Origin: Actinomycetes bacterium
Lineage (GTDB): Bacteria > Actinomycetota > Actinomycetes > Propionibacteriales > Nocardioidaceae
DNA length: 12,233 nucleotides
Assembly: GCA_023396115.1 (NCBI GenBank)
Contig: JAEWXC010000069.1
Location: 1-12,233, forward strand
Direction: 5' to 3'
Below the pieces are notes generated by a model. The model was given only the letters and a program-made list of their open reading frames with translations. It ran no database searches and was not told where the DNA came from. Numbering within the stretch: the first letter of the stretch is position 1; every line of letters starts with the position of its first letter. Positions 1 to 8,099 of the stretch are shown one piece after another. Both the position numbers and the translations under genes were made by a program.

Positions 1-557
1 GGGGTGTACTGCGGGGCGGGTGCCGGGACGGCCGGTCCGGCTGCGCGTTCGCCGGTGGTCGGGTCCGCGGTGACGGCCGGGCCCGAGTGGCCGCGCGAGG
101 AGTGCAGGCGGGGCCGTCGCGGGGGAGGGCCGTCCGGGCCGGCCGCGTCCAGGATCTCGCGGGGGATGCCGTCGATCAGCCTGTGGCCGGTGCCGGCGTC
201 GACGCCGGTCAGGCGGAGCTCGGCGGCGGGCGCGACGCCCGAGACCAGCCGGTGGGCACGCGCGGTGTCGTGCGAGTCGGGCCCCAGGGTCAGTCGCAGC
301 GTCCCGTCGGCCGGGTCGACCTGCGCCGCTCCGTGGCTGTGCCGGGCCGGGGGACGCACGGTGGCATCGACCGCGGCGACGCCCAGCTCGGGGTCGGCGG
401 CCACGACCCGGGCCACCACCTCGGAGAGCGGCTCGCTGCTGCGGACCGCCTCGAACAGCTCCTCGACGAGCGCGTCGGAGGGATCCCGGGAGAGCAGCAG
501 CCAGCGTCGACCCGCGCCGACGGCCAGACCGTCGCCCACGACGTAGTGCACCTCCAC
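1..557 (-). CDS. N-terminal part of an uncharacterised protein (possibly FHA-domain protein), truncated by the window edge
   Basis: The minus strand is open without a stop from a GTG at 557-555 to the left edge, giving 185 codons that begin MEVHYVVGDGLAVGAG. The start is supported by a strong Shine-Dalgarno (AAGGAGG) five bases upstream. Residues 1-60 look like a compact alpha/beta fold (a WLLLS strand, then helix-like LVEELFEAVRSS and LSEVVARVVAAD). After about residue 140 the chain turns Pro/Arg/Gly/Ala-rich, as in a disordered linker. No catalytic motif or membrane segment is visible. The gene is divergent from the giant surface-protein operon. My recollection is that actinobacterial loci of this type often carry FHA-domain, PP2C phosphatase and Ser/Thr kinase genes nearby, and that some FHA proteins there start with a similar short N-terminal domain before a linker. 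An FHA domain would then lie beyond the left edge, unseen. That the frame codes is fairly sure; the function is a guess. Confidence 0.72.
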   Translation of the reverse strand, partial: MEVHYVVGDGLAVGAGRRWLLLSRDPSDALVEELFEAVRSSEPLSEVVARVVAADPELGVAAVDATVRPPARHSHGAAQVDPADGTLRLTLGPDSHDTARAHRLVSGVAPAAELRLTGVDAGTGHRLIDGIPREILDAAGPDGPPPRRPRLHSSRGHSGPAVTADPTTGERAAGPAVPAPAPQYT

Positions 558-562
558 GTCGT

Positions 563-569
563 CCTCCTT
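563..569 (-). promoter_or_regulatory. Strong ribosome binding site of the leftward gene
   Basis: The minus strand reads AAGGAGG followed by ACGAC and then GTG. This is a near-perfect Shine-Dalgarno with a five-base spacer, and it fixes the leftward gene's start at 557. An in-frame GTG two codons downstream (551-549) is less well placed. Confidence 0.75.
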
Positions 570-643
570 GTCCCCCGTCGACACCGGCTCCGGTCGCCGA
601 CCCAGACGGAGACCCACGTGTGTGCTGGGCCATTGTGACCGAT

Positions 644-655
644 GGAACACGTTCC
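644..655. repeat. Short palindrome GGAAC-AC-GTTCC in the divergent intergenic region
   Basis: Two perfect 5-bp inverted arms, GGAAC and GTTCC, are separated by two bases. The site lies 87 bp upstream of the leftward start and about 50 bp upstream of the -35 box of the rightward promoter. Operator-like palindromes are common in such regions. This one is short, and its spacing does not match the actinobacterial LexA box (GAAC-N4-GTTC). A regulator site is possible but unproven. Confidence 0.25.
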
Positions 656-705
656 CGACCAACCCCCCTCCGCGCCGAACCCTGTCCGGGGAGGGCCGGG
701 GGGAG

Positions 706-734
706 TTGTCGTGCGCGAAGTGGGTATCTAGGCT
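706..734 (+). promoter_or_regulatory. Predicted sigma70-type promoter of the surface-protein operon
   Basis: TTGTCG (706-711) and TAGGCT (729-734) are separated by exactly 17 bases. This closely matches the actinobacterial housekeeping pattern TTGACN-N17/18-TANNNT. Transcription would start near 741, leaving a leader of about 60 nt before the GTG at 802. It also argues against extending the giant gene upstream into the promoter, although that reading frame is open back to 568. Confidence 0.55.
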
Positions 735-801
735 CAGCGGGGCTTCGCACGCGTCCACGGGGGACACACGGAGCCGCAGAGCCGAACGTCCGGGGGTTGG
801 G

Positions 802-3800
802 GTGGCAGTGCGGGAGTACCTGAAGCGGCACCGAGCGGCAGTGGCGGGCAACACCGCCCTGCTCGTGGCGGTGTCCGCCGTGTTGGTCTACGTGGTCACC
901 ACCGACGGCTACCGGAAGCAGGAGCAGACCCACCACGACGGCGGGGTCTGGGTCACCAACGGTGACAAGGAGTTCTACGGGCGGATGAACAAGCCCGTCG
1001 GCCAGCTCGACGGGGTCGTCTTCGGTGACGACGACGCCATCGTCGACGTGGCCCAGCAGGGCGCGGCCGTGGTCGCGCTGAACCGCCGCAGCGGCTCGGT
1101 CGCGGCGATCGACACCGCCCGGGTGCGCACCAGCGACGACCAGCGGATCACCAACGACCCGCAGGCGCAGGTCTGGATCGCCGGCGGCACCGCCGCTGCC
1201 CTGGACCCCGCCACCGGCAAGCTCTGGGCCGCCCGGGTCAACCCCGACGCCGGACGCCCCACGATCAGCACCCTGGACGCCACCGAGAAGCCGTTGGCCA
1301 CCGTCGGCGGCGGTGCCTCCCTGGCGATCTCCACCTCCGGCACGGTGACCGCCGTCTCCGCCTCCGCCGACGAGGTGCTGGTGGTGCGCCAGCACGGCGA
1401 CGCCTTCGCCGAGCCCGGCACCACCTCGCTGCCCTCGGAGGCCGGCGAGCCGACCGCGCTGACCGCGGTCGGGGAGCGCATCGTCTCCCTGGACTCCGCC
1501 GACGGCACCGTGCACGTGTTCAACGGCCCCACGGTCCGGGTCGAGGGCGCCCGGGCGCTGCAGCAGCCCGGTGCCGCGGTCGGGTCGGTGCTGGTCGCCA
1601 CCGACACCGGCCTGGTCGCGGTCGACCTGACCAGCGGGGACCAGCGCCAGGTCGCCGACGGCGCCTCCGGCGTGCCGACCGCGCCGGTCCGCCTCGGCCC
1701 CTGCTCGTTCGGCGCCTGGTCCGGTGGGTCCGGCCAGGTGGTCACCCAGTGCGAGGCCACCGGCACCGCCGCCCCCCGCCCCCTGGACGGCAACGCCGCC
1801 GACCTGGTCTTCCGCGTCAACCGCGACGAGATCGCCCTCAACGACCGCAAGAGCGGTGCGGTGTGGGACGTCGACACCGAGAACCCGGTCCGGATCGACA
1901 ACTGGGACGCGCTCACCTCGACCAAGGTCGTCCAGGCCGAGGACGAGAACGAGGAGAACAACGAGTCCCAGCAGCGGCGCCCACCCAAGGCCCGCCCGGA
2001 CCGCTTCGGTGCCCGGGCCGGTCGCACCTCGGTGCTGCACCCGCTCGACAACGACTCCGCCCAGAAGGGGCGGCTGCTGGCCATCACCGGGATCGAGAAG
2101 CCCGGCCTGCCCGGCTCCAGCGCCACGATCAGCCCGGACGGGCAGACCATCCAGCTGACCCTGCCGCAGGACGCCACCGGCTCGACCCGGTTCCGCTACT
2201 ACATCAGCGACGGGGTGAACCGGCAGGTCAGCTCGGAGATCACCGTGACGCCGCCGCGCTCCGGCCCGCCGCAGCTGCGTGAGGGCTTCAAGGACGACAC
2301 CGTGCACCGGGTGCCGGCCAACGGCACCCTGGAGCTCCCCGTCCTGGGCGACTGGCGCGACCCGGCCGACTCCGACCAGCTCACCGTGAGCAACGTGCAG
2401 GTGCTCGGCGCCGGCACGGCCTCGGGGATCGCCCGGGTGACCTCCTCGGGTCGGGTCCGCTTCGAGGCGCCCGAGAAGGGCGGCGACGCGCGCCTGTCCT
2501 ACACCGTGACCGACGGCACCGGCGCGAGCACCGACCAGACCCTGAGGGTCGTGGTCCAGGACAAGGACGCCCGCGACACCTTCCCGGCCACCGCCAACGA
2601 CGACGTCGTGACCGGCGAGGTCGGCCGGGCCATCGAGGTCCGGCCGCTGGCCAACGACCAGCCGGGCTCCGACCCGGTCAACCCCCAGGCCCGGATCAGC
2701 CTGGCCGGCAAGGTCAACGGCCCGCGCGGGGTGGAGGTCTCCACCGACACCGCCGACGGCTCGCTGAGCGTGCGCGCCGCCAAGCCGGGCACCTACTTCC
2801 TCGAGTACGAGGCGGCCTACGGCCTGGCCCGGCTGGCCAAGGGCAACATCCGCGTCGACGTGCGCCCTCGCCCCAAGGACCGCGCCGCCCCGGTCGCGAT
2901 GCCCGACACCGCGATGCTCTCCGGCACCGCCGCGACCCTGGTGGACCCGTTGGTCAACGACGTCGACCCGGCCGGCGGGATGCTGGTGGTGCAGCGCGCC
3001 GAGGGCGAGCGTGCCAACCAGGTCGACGTGGCCGTGGTCGACGGCCGCTGGCTGCGGATCTCGGCCCGCCAGGGCGAGCTCGGCCCGAACCCGCAGGTCG
3101 TGCGGTACACAGTGAGCAACGGCGAGTCCTCCTCCCGCGGTGAGGTGCAGGTCTCCCAGCGCCCCACCCCCGAGGACAACACCCCGGTGACGGTCACCGA
3201 CCGGGTCCGGGTGCGGGCCGGCTCCGCGGTCGTGGTGCCGGTGCTGGACAACGACTTCAGCCCCTCGGGGGACACCCTCGGCCTGCTCGACGACGCCGGC
3301 GAGGTCGGCACCGACTCCGAGTCGGAAGGGGCCGAGGGGCGCATCGAGGTGCCCACCGGCCAGCTGCCGGTGCGCACGCCCGTCGACGTCACCGGCGACC
3401 CCGGTCAGGCGTTCGTGGTGGGTCGCAACGTCCGCTACGTCGCCCCCCGCGGTCTGACCGAGGCCGACACCTACGAGGTCCCCTACGTGGCCACCAACGA
3501 CTCCGGCCAGAGCGCCGAGGGTCGGTTGCTGGTCGAGATCGTGCCGGAGAAGCAGCGCAACTCCGCGCCCGAGCCCGGGGTGGTGGAGGGTCGCGGCGTC
3601 GCCGGCGCCACCATCAAGCTCCGGCTGCCCGGCGCCGACGTGGACCCCGACGGGGACCCGGTCACCATCGTCAGCCTGGAGAGCGCGCCGAGCCTGGGCC
3701 GGATCACCGCCTACGGCGCCGGCACCATGGAGTACCAGGCCTACCCGGGCTCCAGCGGCACCGACGAGTTCCGGTTCGTGGTCGTCGACGACCACGGGGG

Positions 3801-6800
3801 TCGTGCAGTCGGCACCGCCCGGGTCGCGGTTGCCCCGCCCGGCACCCCGCAGCCGCCGCTGGCGGTGCCCGACGTGGTCGACGTCGCCCCCGGGCGGACG
3901 ATGAGCGTCGACCCGCTGCAGAACGACTTCATCTCGCCCGGTGACCGGGTCGAGGTCTCGCTGGTCGACCCGCCCGAGGGGGTGCGGTACGACGCCGAGA
4001 CCGGACGGGTCTCGCTGCAGGCCCCGGCCCGCGAGACCGCCAAGGAGACGGTGGTCGTCTACCAGGTCTCCAACGGACTGGCCACCTCCAGCAGCACCGT
4101 CACGCTGCGCACCTTCCCGGGGCGCAACAACCCGCCCGTCGTCCCGGACGCGTTCGGCGACGTCGGCGACAGTGCCCGGGTCTCGGTGGACGTGCTCGAG
4201 GCGGCCTTCGACCCCGACGGTGACAGCGCCGACCTGGTCGTCGACGAGGTCTACGGGCCCGAGGGCGTGGCCCGGATCGACGGCAACCGGATCGTGGCCA
4301 CCCGTGGCCCCACCGCCCAGGTGATCCCGTTCCGGGTGCGCGACGCGGACGGGGCCTCGGCCTCGGCCTCGCTCTACGTGCCGGCCAACGGGGCCGGACT
4401 GCCCTACGTCAAGGACGGGGCGATGATCAAGCTCGCCGACGGTGAGCGGAAGAACGTCAAGCTGTCCGACGTCATCGCCGACCCGACTGGTGCCGACGTG
4501 CGCCTGGCCGAGGCCGACTCGGCGTGGGCCTCCCCGACGGAGGGGCTCAGCGCCTCCGCGGAGGAGGGCGGCGCCACGGTCGCGGTCGAGGCGGCCGAGC
4601 GGTTCGAGGGCCCCGGTGCACTGCTGGTCAAGGTCCCCGTGCACGCCACCCCCGACGAGCGGGGCGGGGCCCAGGAGGGTGCCGGTCAGGCCCCGCCGAT
4701 CACGCACACCGTGCTGTCGGTGCCGGTGCAGGTGGGCCGTGAGCGGCCCGAGCTGCGGTGCCCCGAGCAGCCGGTCGAGGTCACCCAGGGCGACGCCGTC
4801 GACATCGACGTCACCGCGCTGTGCCACACCTGGACCCACGACCCCGCCGACGCCGAGGACCTGACCTACGACGCCGAGTGGGCCACGTCGCTGCCCGGGG
4901 TCGCGCTGGGCGGCAGCGGCAGCCAGGTGCTCCGGGTCACCGCCCGTCCCGACGCCCGGGTGGGCAGCGAGGGCGCCCTGCGGGTCACCACCGAGGACTC
5001 CGACCCGGCCAGCATCCGGGTCCGGGTGGTCGGTGCGCCGCCGCCGTCGATCGTGCCGGTGCGGGTCAGCGACATGCGTCCGGGCACCTCCCAGACCCTG
5101 AACATGGCCAGCCACCTCCGCTCGGCGCTGCCGAACCCGGAGCCCACCGTGCTGAGCGCCGAGCGGGTCAGCGGGACCGGGATCACCGCCCAGGTCTCCG
5201 GCGGGCGGGTCACCCTGCGGGCCGGTGCCGGCGCGGAGGGACGCGCCACGATCCGGGTGCAGATGAGCGACGCCGGGTCCGACGCGGGACGTGAACGTCG
5301 CGCCGAGACCCGCATCGAGGTGACGGTGACCGACGTCCCCGACGCCCCCGAGGTGCCGCGCGGCACCGAGTCGATGGGGTCGTCGGTGGTCAACCTGCGC
5401 TGGAGCGCCCCCGACGACAACGGGGCCCGGATCGACCGCTACGAGGTCCGGGAGACCAAGAGCGGCAAGACCCGGACCTGCCGCACCACCAGCTGCCCGT
5501 TCACCGGGCTGGCCTCCGGTGGCGTCGCCTACAACTTCCGGGTCCGTGCGCACAACGCCGTCGGGTGGAGCGAGTGGAGCGGGCAGAGCTCCTCGATGTA
5601 CGTGGACTCCAAGCCGGGCCGCGTGCGCAACATCCGCGCGGTCGAGCGCGGCAACAAGTCGATCACCCTGCGCTGGGACCCGCCGAACACCCAGACCTCC
5701 CCGATCAAGGAGTACTGGATCCGGTGGGTCGGCGGCGAGCACCGGGTCGGGGGCAACACCACGACGGTGAAGGTGTCGGTGCCCGACAACAACCGGACCT
5801 ACTCCTTCACCATCCTGGGGCGCAACAAGGTCGCGTGGAGCGACTCGCGCACCTCCTCGCCGTACTGGCCGATCGGCACACCGTCGGCGCCGCGCGACAT
5901 CGCCGCGGTGGACCTGCAGACCGGTGAGGGCTCCACCACGAACCGGATCACCTGGGCCTCCACCAAGGCCGAGGGTGAGGGGCCGGTGCGCTACACGGTC
6001 CTGCACAACGGCTCGAAGCTGGGCCGCTGCGCCAACACCCTCGACCTGGCCTGCGAGCACCCGGTCGCCTACGACGGCGAACGGCACGTCTACCAGGTGG
6101 TCGCCTCCAACAAGGAGGGCAAGACCTCCTCGGCCTCGGAGTCCCGGGTCATCGAGAACGTCGGCCGCCCCGCCCCGTGGGGTGCCTGGGAGGGCCGGGC
6201 GACCGGCAACGACCAGGAGCTGGCGATTCGCTTCACCGTCCCTGACTCGCGCGGCAGCGAGTCGCGCGCCTACGTGATGATCGGTGCCCAGAAGTACGAC
6301 AGCACCCGCCAGCGCGGCGCGTACAGCACCCGGATCCGGGTGCCGGCCGACGGCGAGCTGTACCCGGTCCGTCTGCGGGTCTGCAACGAGAACGAGTCCC
6401 AGGGGGCGTGCCGCGACAGCGACGTCAAGATGCTGCGCTCCTACGGGCCGCTGGACAACCAGCTGTTCTCGGTCGAGCCGGTCGTCAACCTCGACACGGT
6501 CAGCTGGAGGATCACCGGCAACACCAACGGTGACCCGGCGGTCCTCGAGCTCACCCGGGACGGCCAGACCTGGACCGAGCAGCTGAACCAGACCGGCTCG
6601 TTCACCCACACCACCGCGCCGTTCCAGATCGGCTTCAACTCCTCCTCGACGCTGCGGGTCAGGCTGTACGACAACGACCCGTCGGGTCGGGGGTCCGACA
6701 GCCGCCAGTCCGAGGCCGAGACCGGGGACCCGCCCCGACCGCAGATCCAGCTGGTCAAGGGGGAGAGGTGCTCGGACAACTCGGTGACCAACCCCAACCT

Positions 6801-7071
6801 GCCCGGCTGCTCGGCCGACCCGTCGCCGGGGACCGGGTGCGTGCTGGTCTGCTGGAAGGTCTCGCTGAGGTCCGACAACCTGTGGCCCTCACTGAACTGC
6901 ACGTTCGGCCGTGCCTCAGCGAGCAGTGGAGGCGGGTGGAACAACTACACGCTGGACGCGACCTCGTCCGGGCTCCACAACACCCCGTTGTGGAGCAGCG
7001 CCGGCAGCGTGAACGCCACCTGCCGCTACGACTCCGGTGACCAGAGCGTGCAGAGCCAGGCCGCCTGGTAG
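802..7071 (+). CDS. Giant membrane-anchored surface protein: beta-propeller-like region, tandem Ig-like domains, three fibronectin type III domains
   Basis: The predicted product is about 2089 aa. A short basic N-terminus (REYLKRHR) precedes one hydrophobic segment at about residues 12-32, consistent with a signal anchor and an extracellular body. Residues 40-373 carry repeated blade-like strands, including a PQQ-type motif (ALDPATGKLW, about 133-142). Residues 380-400 form a linker that switches from acidic (EDENEENNE) to basic/Pro-rich. Roughly eleven Ig-like or cadherin-like modules follow (about 394-1513). Many carry a PL-x-ND or P-V-L-D-N-D motif, and two carry calcium-type DPDGD motifs (about 946-952 and 1137-1141). 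Three fibronectin III domains start near 1514, 1605 and 1694 (LRWSAP, LRWDPP and ITWAS strands). A C-terminal beta-rich region (1794-2089) ends in six cysteines. GTG 802 is chosen because it lies downstream of the promoter and just before the anchor; GTG 808 is equally possible, and both have only a weak G-rich Shine-Dalgarno. First gene of the operon; likely roles are adhesion or envelope structure, but the ligand is unknown. Confidence 0.9.
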   Translation: MAVREYLKRHRAAVAGNTALLVAVSAVLVYVVTTDGYRKQEQTHHDGGVWVTNGDKEFYGRMNKPVGQLDGVVFGDDDAIVDVAQQGAAVVALNRRSGSVAAIDTARVRTSDDQRITNDPQAQVWIAGGTAAALDPATGKLWAARVNPDAGRPTISTLDATEKPLATVGGGASLAISTSGTVTAVSASADEVLVVRQHGDAFAEPGTTSLPSEAGEPTALTAVGERIVSLDSADGTVHVFNGPTVRVEGARALQQPGAAVGSVLVATDTGLVAVDLTSGDQRQVADGASGVPTAPVRLGPCSFGAWSGGSGQVVTQCEATGTAAPRPLDGNAADLVFRVNRDEIALNDRKSGAVWDVDTENPVRIDNWDALTSTKVVQAEDENEENNESQQRRPPKARPDRFGARAGRTSVLHPLDNDSAQKGRLLAITGIEKPGLPGSSATISPDGQTIQLTLPQDATGSTRFRYYISDGVNRQVSSEITVTPPRSGPPQLREGFKDDTVHRVPANGTLELPVLGDWRDPADSDQLTVSNVQVLGAGTASGIARVTSSGRVRFEAPEKGGDARLSYTVTDGTGASTDQTLRVVVQDKDARDTFPATANDDVVTGEVGRAIEVRPLANDQPGSDPVNPQARISLAGKVNGPRGVEVSTDTADGSLSVRAAKPGTYFLEYEAAYGLARLAKGNIRVDVRPRPKDRAAPVAMPDTAMLSGTAATLVDPLVNDVDPAGGMLVVQRAEGERANQVDVAVVDGRWLRISARQGELGPNPQVVRYTVSNGESSSRGEVQVSQRPTPEDNTPVTVTDRVRVRAGSAVVVPVLDNDFSPSGDTLGLLDDAGEVGTDSESEGAEGRIEVPTGQLPVRTPVDVTGDPGQAFVVGRNVRYVAPRGLTEADTYEVPYVATNDSGQSAEGRLLVEIVPEKQRNSAPEPGVVEGRGVAGATIKLRLPGADVDPDGDPVTIVSLESAPSLGRITAYGAGTMEYQAYPGSSGTDEFRFVVVDDHGGRAVGTARVAVAPPGTPQPPLAVPDVVDVAPGRTMSVDPLQNDFISPGDRVEVSLVDPPEGVRYDAETGRVSLQAPARETAKETVVVYQVSNGLATSSSTVTLRTFPGRNNPPVVPDAFGDVGDSARVSVDVLEAAFDPDGDSADLVVDEVYGPEGVARIDGNRIVATRGPTAQVIPFRVRDADGASASASLYVPANGAGLPYVKDGAMIKLADGERKNVKLSDVIADPTGADVRLAEADSAWASPTEGLSASAEEGGATVAVEAAERFEGPGALLVKVPVHATPDERGGAQEGAGQAPPITHTVLSVPVQVGRERPELRCPEQPVEVTQGDAVDIDVTALCHTWTHDPADAEDLTYDAEWATSLPGVALGGSGSQVLRVTARPDARVGSEGALRVTTEDSDPASIRVRVVGAPPPSIVPVRVSDMRPGTSQTLNMASHLRSALPNPEPTVLSAERVSGTGITAQVSGGRVTLRAGAGAEGRATIRVQMSDAGSDAGRERRAETRIEVTVTDVPDAPEVPRGTESMGSSVVNLRWSAPDDNGARIDRYEVRETKSGKTRTCRTTSCPFTGLASGGVAYNFRVRAHNAVGWSEWSGQSSSMYVDSKPGRVRNIRAVERGNKSITLRWDPPNTQTSPIKEYWIRWVGGEHRVGGNTTTVKVSVPDNNRTYSFTILGRNKVAWSDSRTSSPYWPIGTPSAPRDIAAVDLQTGEGSTTNRITWASTKAEGEGPVRYTVLHNGSKLGRCANTLDLACEHPVAYDGERHVYQVVASNKEGKTSSASESRVIENVGRPAPWGAWEGRATGNDQELAIRFTVPDSRGSESRAYVMIGAQKYDSTRQRGAYSTRIRVPADGELYPVRLRVCNENESQGACRDSDVKMLRSYGPLDNQLFSVEPVVNLDTVSWRITGNTNGDPAVLELTRDGQTWTEQLNQTGSFTHTTAPFQIGFNSSSTLRVRLYDNDPSGRGSDSRQSEAETGDPPRPQIQLVKGERCSDNSVTNPNLPGCSADPSPGTGCVLVCWKVSLRSDNLWPSLNCTFGRASASSGGGWNNYTLDATSSGLHNTPLWSSAGSVNATCRYDSGDQSVQSQAAW
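4354..4371 (+). repeat. Three tandem copies of GCCTCG inside the giant gene
   Basis: Three exact, in-frame hexamer copies encode an Ala-Ser run (ASASAS) near the end of one Ig-like module. Gain or loss of a unit would add or remove two residues without a frameshift. It is probably incidental in such GC-rich DNA. Confidence 0.5.
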
Positions 7072-7127
7072 CGACCGCACCGCCCGCACCCCCCGATCCG
7101 CACGACCCGTCCCGACAGGAGCACCAC

Positions 7128-8096
7128 GTGACCATCTCCACCCAGCAGGCTGAGTGGTTCAAGCAGACCTTCGACCAGCTGACCGACACCATGGAGCAGG
7201 CGGTGCTCGGGAAGCGTCACGTGGTCCGGCTCGCGCTCACCTGCCTCCTCTCGGAGGGTCACGTCCTGCTGGAGGACTACCCCGGCACCGGCAAGACGAT
7301 GCTGGCCCGTTCGCTGGCCAACACCGTCACCGGGAGCCACGCACGGATCCAGTTCACCCCGGACCTGCTGCCCTCCGACGTCACCGGGGTCACCGTCTAC
7401 GACCAGACCAAGGGCAGCTTCGAGTTCCACCCGGGCCCGATCTTCCACACCATCGTGCTGGCCGACGAGATCAACCGTGCCTCGCCGAAGACCCAGTCGG
7501 CGCTGCTGGAGGTCATGGAGGAGGGCCGGGTCACCGTCGACGGCGTCGCGCACAGCGTGGGGCGCCCGTTCCTGGTGATCGCCACCCAGAACCCGATCGA
7601 GCAGGCCGGCACCTACCGCCTCCCCGAGGCGCAGCTGGACCGGTTCCTGATGAAGACCTCGATGGGCTACCCGGACCGGGCCGCGACCGTGGAGCTGCTC
7701 AACGCCGCCGGGGTGCGGGACCGGGCGGGCCTGGTGCAGCCGGTGATCACCGCCGAGACGGTCGCCCAGATGAGCAAGCTGGCCGACGAGGTCTACGTCG
7801 ACCCGGCCGTGGTCGGCTACGTCGCCGAGCTGGCCGAGGAGTCGCGGCGGCAGCCGCACGTGAAGCTGGGCCTCTCGCCGCGTGGCTGCCTGGCCATGGT
7901 CCGGGTCGCCAAGACCTGGGCGGCCGCCGACGGACGCGACCACGTGGTCCCCGACGACGTGAAGGAGCTCGCCGAGCCGGTGCTGTGCCACCGCCTGCTG
8001 CTCGACGCCGAGGCCCAGTTCTCCGGGGTCTCGGTGCAGACCGTCATCGCCCGGCTGCTCGACGCGGTCGCGCCGCCGACCGACCGACTGGCCTGA
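7128..8096 (+). CDS. MoxR-family AAA+ ATPase
   Basis: At 322 aa this is the usual length for a MoxR ATPase, a soluble hexameric AAA+ chaperone-like enzyme that couples ATP hydrolysis to remodelling of partner proteins. Visible motifs are Walker A (DYPGTGKT, 50-57), Walker B (IVLADEINRA, 109-118), sensor 1 (ATQNP, 152-156), an arginine in LDRF (R172) and sensor 2 (SPRG, R252). The MoxR-typical stretches FTPDLLPSDVTG and PFLVIATQNPIEQ are well preserved, so the enzyme should be active. GTG 7128 has AGGAG six bases upstream. It lies 56 nt after the giant surface-protein gene and 3 nt before the DUF58 gene. The MoxR-DUF58 pairing is widespread in bacteria and implies a functional partnership. The actual client is unknown; the surface protein or the transglutaminase-like protein are reasonable candidates by position. 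Confidence 0.96.
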   Translation: MTISTQQAEWFKQTFDQLTDTMEQAVLGKRHVVRLALTCLLSEGHVLLEDYPGTGKTMLARSLANTVTGSHARIQFTPDLLPSDVTGVTVYDQTKGSFEFHPGPIFHTIVLADEINRASPKTQSALLEVMEEGRVTVDGVAHSVGRPFLVIATQNPIEQAGTYRLPEAQLDRFLMKTSMGYPDRAATVELLNAAGVRDRAGLVQPVITAETVAQMSKLADEVYVDPAVVGYVAELAEESRRQPHVKLGLSPRGCLAMVRVAKTWAAADGRDHVVPDDVKELAEPVLCHRLLLDAEAQFSGVSVQTVIARLLDAVAPPTDRLA

Positions 8097-8099
8097 CCC

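Noticed and set aside
4..638. Plus-strand frames at 4-546 and 87-638
   Set aside because: They oppose the minus-strand coding frame, which has a strong ribosome binding site and normal protein composition. The plus frames are Ser/Arg/Ala/Gly-rich, with no start signal.
644..655. LexA (SOS) box
   Set aside because: GGAAC-AC-GTTCC has only two bases between the GAAC and GTTC half-sites instead of the four in the actinobacterial consensus.
568..801. Extending the giant surface protein upstream to the in-frame start at 568
   Set aside because: The extra 78 residues are Arg/Pro/Ser-rich, span the predicted promoter and would precede the membrane anchor with an implausible sequence. Starts at 802 or 808 fit better.
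802..7071. LPXTG sortase anchoring of the giant surface protein
   Set aside because: No LPXTG-like motif, C-terminal hydrophobic segment or basic tail is present; anchoring by the N-terminal segment fits better.
7072..7127. Terminator or separate promoter between the giant gene and the MoxR gene
   Set aside because: The 56-nt gap has no convincing hairpin with a T-run and no -10/-35 pair. It contains only the AGGAG ribosome binding site.
7026..7991. A 321-codon minus-strand frame opposite the MoxR ATPase gene
   Set aside because: The forward frame carries all AAA+ motifs; the reverse frame is a compositional shadow.
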